Position numbers and translations under genes: made by a program | Notes under the pieces: generated by a model | Told to the model about the DNA's origin: nothing | Database searches by the model: none | The model's input: only the letters and a program-made list of their open reading frames with translations | Source of the DNA: Dacryopinax spathularia | Lineage: Eukaryota; Basidiomycota; Dacrymycetes; Dacrymycetales; Dacrymycetaceae | Direction: 5' to 3' | Length of the DNA: 64,000 nucleotides | NCBI GenBank assembly: GCA_037974965.1 | Contig: JBBPFI010000006.1 | Location: 930,001 to 994,000, forward strand | Shown: positions 58,658 to 64,000 of the stretch, in pieces | Layout: the number at the start of each line of letters is the position of its first letter | How positions within the stretch are numbered: the stretch's first letter is position 1

Positions 58658-61600
58658 TCAGGGGTATAGCACGTTGCTGGGGAAGACTACTCCGTCTGCG
58701 CGTCTCACGAGGAGCATCCCCCTCCTCCCGCTGTTGCCGGCATCGTCCTGCTCCTGCTTGGTGGGAGGGAGGCACTGCAGGACCTCGGAGCAGCGCATGT
58801 CCACGTGAGCGCTCGGTTCGGTCCCAAAGTATACGAGCAGTGGGTCCGTTTTGTCAAAGTTGGAGCCGTAGAGCGTGAGCATCTCCGGGTCGGGAGGCTT
58901 GGTCGTGCCGACCGAAGTCTGGGCAACGACGCCGTTGTGGTTCACTTCGGTTTGTTGGAAGTGTTGGAGGTGTTGTCGCGGAAGCTCCGTAGCACGGTCC
59001 GGAGGAAGGTACTTGACGATCATCGGGATGGGCGTGATGGGCTTGAAGGGGAAACGAGGAATGCTCGAATTTTGGGGCAGGTTGTAGAGGATGGGCGGGA
59101 CGTAAAAGTTGTACTTGATGAATTCTGAACCAAAATCAGCAACCTGATCAAACCTGGGTGAGAAGAGAGGCTTACCAGTGCCAACCAGAGTCCACACGCA
59201 AGCATCGGTGACATCGCAGTTCCACGTGCAGCCGTTCGACATCTCCGCTTCTGCCGGCTCAGTAGCACGTCGCGGGAGAGGCGGAGCAGTCCCATTCCCA
59301 GTAACGCTCGCGGCTGAGTTGCGCCTCTTGCCGCGAGCAGCCGCAGCTTCTGCAGCCTTTCCAACGAGACCAGCACTGATACTGCCCCGCTTGCGCTTGA
59401 TCTTCCCGCCATCTCCTGGGAGGTCCATAGGCGTTGGCGTGCCAGGTCTGCGGAATGGAGCAGGCGATGAAGGGCCGGAGGACGAATCTTCTGGGGAGGC
59501 ACTGCTTTCCCTCGTTGAAGGAGGCAGTGGCATCCCAGGAGCTTCGGTGGACGACTGCCTAGGCGACTTGTTCCATTGCCGCTCCGGCGGCGTGAACGTG
59601 TTGACCTTGTCAACGGCGCAGCTCAGGTACGAGCCAGGCGTGCCCAGTTCCTCGAATGTAGGGACACGTTTATTCGGGTCGTAGATCTCAAACGCAATCT
59701 TATGCAGCTGACTGACGGGATCTCCGCATACTTCACCAGGGGCGCAGAACTGGTCGTGCGGGGCTGTTTGAGACGGTCGCAGCTTGCCGTCTGGTTCTAC
59801 CATCTGGGAGCCGCCGACTACAACGGCGTTGTGGTCCACGCGGCGGATGATCAGGATGGGGGAAACGACGCCCGAAAGGAGGCATTGGAGAACTACGGTC
59901 TGGTTGTAGTAGATCGGCGTCTGGCTGTTTAGCCCTACTAGGGCTGCCGGTGGCGGCGCAGGATAGTCAGGGAGGGATGCAGGCCGATGCGAGGGTGCAC
60001 TCTCGGCTTCCTTGAAATTGACATCGACGATGTAAATAATGAAAGTGTCTGTAGGAGGGGATTAACATGGTCGCGGCGACATGTATGCAGGGTATTCGTA
60101 CCCCAGGTAGATGTCCGAGCCACAAACGAAGGCTGTTGCTCCTCAGGCTTCGTACCCAGAATAGGTCGCCCGTCAGAGCCGCGGATATTCGCTCCAGCAC
60201 CTGTCACACACAGGTACTTGGTCGAGACAGTCTGAGCACGCAACCTATGGAAGAGCGCTACGGTAGACCCGTGGTTCACGACGACTACACAAAGCGTCAA
60301 TGCATGCATATATGCAGTCGGCGAGTACGTACGATCAAAGTTGGCTTTCACGCTCGCCCTCTTCTTGCTCGGCTTGCTGATAACCCGTATAGGCCGGCTG
60401 GCAAAGTTCCCGATAAGCTTATCCGTGCCAGCCTCATAAACCTTCACGAGCGCCTCGACCTTCTTTTTCTTCTCGTCAACATCGCTAATATACAGAGCCT
60501 TGCCCATAAATCGGCCGAAGAAGGGCCCAGCGCCAGAGCTGGGAGGATTTTCAGGCTGGAAAGCCTGGCCGGACGGAAGGGTCCATTCGATCGAATTGTC
60601 CGGCGGGACATCGACGTCGGTATCTTGGGTCGACATGACAATATGTACTTTTGGTCCTGCCCAGCCAGCATTCGTAGGGGAGCCGTTCGTCTGCGGCGAG
60701 GGGCGGGATTGTGGCGATCCGGTTGCAGGGTGGAACCACGAGTTCCCGATCAGCATGACGGATGGTGGGGGGCAGAGGAAACGTTTTTCGGTCCCGTAGG
60801 ATTTTTGCCCGACTTTGGGCGACATGACCATCACGCTGCGTTCGCCGACTGCGAATCTGTTCTTCGAGTTGACGTATTTCTCGATATACGGCCTGTATAT
60901 GCGATCAGCATAGACGGGGGCAGCGTTGCCTGGTCACGTACTGCAAGACAGCCTTGATATCACCACGGTTGAGCCCTTCCATACTGCTCTGGAGCTGGAC
61001 CGGATCCAGATCGAGGGACTCCATAGTCGTGCCATCGGCCGACATTGAGCGTGCAGGAGGCGCCATAACTGGGAAGCTCATGTCGCTCTCGTACCGCGGG
61101 GTAGCCAGGTCGATGGAGACAGAATGCGAATGGCCTGTGGCGATAGACGGGCTGGGACCCTTGGATCCAGGCGGTGTTGGCAGGGATGAAGGTAGAATCA
61201 GGGGATTCAGCGAGCCTTCATTGATCGTCCCACTTTGGGTTCGCAGGAAATGGGGCAGCGCAGGAGCCTGCATACCATTCAGTTGAGGTAAGGAGTGCGA
61301 CCGATGGAAAGACGGTGCTTGGTATTGCCCCAGGTTCAGGTTGAAGTTGCTGAACGGCGAGTCCTGCGTGCCGTTAAGGGCACCGGGGTCATTCAGGGAG
61401 TAGTCAGAGGCAGCACCGTTGTCCGACCCATCCCAGTCGTACAGCGGGGATTCGATCGCTGCCGAGGACGAAGAAGCCGCAGACGAGACGGTGCTGCTTC
61501 TTCCCCGGTGCCGATTAAGAAGAATATCGTGGAAGGACGAGGGCGGATAATCATTCGAGAATGCATCCGACTGGAAATGTTGCTCTATCGGATTAGGTGG

Positions 61601-62272
61601 CATATCAATCGAAAGTCCATATCGCCCGTTCCGGTCGGGCTGCGCAGACGATGTTGGCTGATGCGCCTGTTGCGTATATGCGTTGATACCAGTGCTCCGA
61701 GATAGATCCGGAAGAGATGGAAATGATTGGGAGTGTGGCAATTGTGCTTGTGGCAGGAAATCGGAAGGTATCGACGCAAGAGATGCAAATCCGCCCGTTG
61801 CCGGTCGTTGTTGATTCGGGGCTGCTGTTGCTTGAGACGACCCACCGGAGGCTTGCGCCTGCAAGCCGAAAGTGTCGTACCCTCCATTCCCGTATTGGTA
61901 CGATTGGCTCGAGAAGGAGTCGAAGCCAGAGGATGTGCCCGCCATCTGGCCCTCCATGCTGGCTCCCATGTCGTTCGCCATCCCGAAGACGGTGCCCATG
62001 GAGATGTCGGCTGAGGATACGTCCAAGGCCTGTACATGCTGAGCCTGTAGTGCGTTGATAGCGGAATCGATTTCCGCCTGCTGCTGCCCAAAAGGCTGCT
62101 GCTGACCGGCAGTTGTTGAGCGACCTAGGTGATGCTGCTGCAGGTACTGCAGCGACATTCCTCCATATCCTCGAGCTGTTCCAGGCTCAGAGGTGTTGGT
62201 GTTGTCGTATTGCATTCCCCATTCGGACATTGATTGAGTCCAGGGTCCAGGATTTGAGTTATGGTCGGCCAT
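58658..62272 (-). CDS. CSL (CBF1/RBP-J/Suppressor of Hairless/LAG-1) transcription factor
   Basis: About 1,130 residues in about five exons. A long Gln/Ser-rich disordered N-terminus (62272-60950) precedes the Rel-homology LAG1 DNA-binding domain: after an intron, PYIEKYVNSKNRFAVGERSV leads to MSPKVGQKSYGTEKRFLCPP. Then comes the beta-trefoil domain, with SKPSKKRASVKANFD joined across the intron 60285-60332 to VVVNHGSTVALFHRLRAQTV, then STKYL and DPVSQLHKIAFEIYDPNK. A 150-residue Ser/Pro insert with a basic cluster KIKRKRG interrupts it before the C-terminal IPT/TIG-like domain (MLTLYGSNFDKTDPLLVYFG). Fungal CSL proteins (S. pombe Cbf11/Cbf12) bind GTGGGAA-type sites and affect cell cycle, adhesion and lipid genes without any Notch receptor. 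The large N-terminus and insert mark the fungal type. The start is the first in-frame ATG. Confidence 0.93.
60285..60332 (-). repeat. CSL intron carrying GCATATATGC
   Basis: Palindrome at 60306-60315 inside TGCATGCATATATGCA, in the middle of a 48-nt intron that splits the DNA-binding core. Confidence 0.85.
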
Positions 62273-64000
62273 GTCGACCCAGGATACCGGAGGAGTGCGT
62301 GGTCGGAATGTCACCGATCCGGAATCGAAGGTGGGTACTGCCAGTATGCGGGGAAAAGGGATGGACGATGAGGAGGAGGGGAGGGGAGGGTGTTAAGGGT
62401 TGTTGGGCGGTACTGTGACGGGGGGAGGAGGGACGGGGCGATGAATGTCCTGCTGACTTGACAGCGACGAGGATACACTGAGAGAGACTGTATGAGTGCG
62501 GAAGCTAAACTGTCCTGTCTGAAATAGGGTCAAAGACCAAATTGGGATGCGACAACGGGGGAAGACGCGAGACCGGTGTGGGCCGTGGATGACTGAGCAG
62601 GGCTCGAGCTTAGACAGCAACAACAACGAGAGAGAGTAAGAGGGAGGAGAGGAGAGCAAGGTGATTACGAGAGAGTGAGCATGAATCGCAGTAGGGAGAT
62701 TTCTGTTAAAGGATGACCAGTGCTCCCCTCTTGAAACGATCTGCCCCCACACGTCGAGAACTGCGACGGGTTCGGTTCGGCCTCCTATTCATCTCCTCCC
62801 CCTGGTTACTTATATTCCGCACGGTCATATCAACAGCTGTTGCTGATTGGTCAGGTTCCGTTCAGGGACTAAACAGCAGCAGAAGGATCAATCACGGTCA
62901 CTGCGCGGCAAACCCGAATATCATCGAGCTTCGAGCGATATCCTGTGCAACCTTCCTCGTCATCTGCCCTTCCATTCGGATTGCTTCCACATCCGTCAAG
63001 CACAGCCCAATCGCTATCATCTCTCCCCAAAAAATTTAGACATCATTACGCCCAATTCTAGACGGCCAGGCTTCCCCGCCATCAGATACCTTTTCGGCGA
63101 ATGCGATGATTGGAAATTTAACGGAGACAGGAGGCATCATCGGTCCTTAAAAGGAGCAGCGGTCAAAAACGGACGGGTACTTGCCTTAGCGTCCCCAATA
63201 AGGGTCGACCGGTACCGGAGCTCTCCGCAAAGTATTGCGAAGGTCGAAGTATCCGAAAGCGGGCAGATATTCGAGAATATTGGCCTTCACTGCGGATTGC
63301 GTAAAAGGAGTCCGCATGGTATTGGCTCGGCATTCAACCGTGCAGAGCAAATGTGCGAGACGCATCAGACATTCACGTGTCGTCTCCTTGCCTGAAGCAC
63401 TTCTCCTGAAGATGGGTAACCGATAGAGCCTACCATGTGCAACCAGAACCATCAATGAAGATGTTCCCCGGTCCATATGGGCTGCGATAAACGTTGTTGG
63501 GAGCCTCCTGTAGTCAAGAGCCTTTGTGGGGTTGGTTCGTGCATCGCTCTCTGTTCCTTGCCGCCATGCCGACGAAACCGTCGGTAAGTGGACCCCAGAA
63601 AGTGCTCCGCCGGGCGAGCTTCTAGCCACTAGTGGGGATCGGTGAATCCCAGGCGGCACCGGACGACTTCTCTCTGCTCTGACGCGTAGTCACCGTTACT
63701 CCAGTCTAGCAACAGATGAACACCCCGGTTCCGCAATCCGAGACCCGTAGATACACCTCAGAGTTCACGATTGCCGATTAGCCCCGATGATGCGACGAAG
63801 TAAGAGGCATTTAGGGGCAAGATACGTGGAGGATAACGGCAAAAGATGGTTGGGGCGTACTTTCTATAACAGAAAGGTACCTTGTTCATGATAGCACCTT
63901 ATCCACAACCCAACCGCGCGGACGGACAAGTACAGCCTTTACACGTGTGCATCGGAAGACTTCTTGAAAAGATCCAGCTCCCTTGCGCTGGATTCTGGTT
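62273..64000. other. 1.7-kb region upstream of the CSL gene, no gene recognised
   Basis: The first ~450 bases are a purine/pyrimidine-biased leader. The rest holds only unconvincing frames; the longest is about 157 codons on the minus strand (63186-63659). It probably contains the CSL promoter and perhaps the start of an unseen neighbour to the right. Confidence 0.45.

Noticed and set aside
63186-63659. 157-codon minus-strand frame near the right edge
   Set aside because: It lacks an ATG start at the frame edge and shows no recognisable domain; kept only as a note on the gene-free region.

Overview
This window is nuclear DNA from a filamentous or dimorphic basidiomycete, probably Agaricomycotina. 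Almost every gene is broken by several short introns (about 45-60 nt, GT..AG, with CTNAC/CTGAC-like branch sites). Genes are close together on both strands. The gene set is fungal: TOM1, PBS2, CCC1, a Con-6 protein, a CSL factor, a questin oxidase-like enzyme and F-box/leucine-rich proteins. I cannot place the genus. There is no operon, CRISPR array, phage or recognisable transposon. Splice sites were assigned by eye from consensus and from continuity of known protein families, so exon edges may be off by a few bases.

Left third (1-18870): the 3' part of a CLIP-170-type microtubule plus-end protein (+) converges on a TBC-domain Rab GAP (-). Next comes a 12-kb gene for the giant HECT ubiquitin ligase TOM1/HUWE1 (-).

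Middle (18871-39000): a soluble ABC ATPase (+), an NRG1-type C2H2 zinc-finger protein (+), the HOG-pathway MAP kinase kinase PBS2 (-), two tandem paralogous F-box proteins (+), an unrecognised conserved-looking protein (+), a 78-residue I9/PBI2-type protease inhibitor (-) divergent from a metallo-beta-lactamase-fold hydrolase (+), a DHHC palmitoyltransferase (-), and a CCC1/VIT1 vacuolar iron transporter (+).

Right third (39000-64000): a two-repeat Con-6 protein (+), ornithine aminotransferase (+), lysyl-tRNA synthetase with an apparent built-in mitochondrial presequence (-), divergent from an Ariadne-type RBR ubiquitin ligase (+), a short-chain dehydrogenase (-), a questin oxidase-like protein (-), a DUF262/GmrSD-N-like nuclear protein (+), a disordered unknown protein (+), an omega-like glutathione transferase (-) and a CSL (RBP-J-type) transcription factor (-) with a long upstream region without genes.

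The genes are mostly housekeeping and stress functions. They share themes (ubiquitin: TOM1, Ariadne, F-box; stress and osmotic signalling: PBS2, NRG1-like, a CRE site) but do not form a pathway cluster. The most unusual feature is a perfect 10-bp palindrome, GCATATATGC, found at least seven times. Six copies lie inside introns of five-exon or larger genes, often extended to GCATATATGCGTCT. The second most unusual is the DUF262 protein, which carries the conserved motifs of a domain otherwise known from bacterial modification-dependent restriction enzymes.
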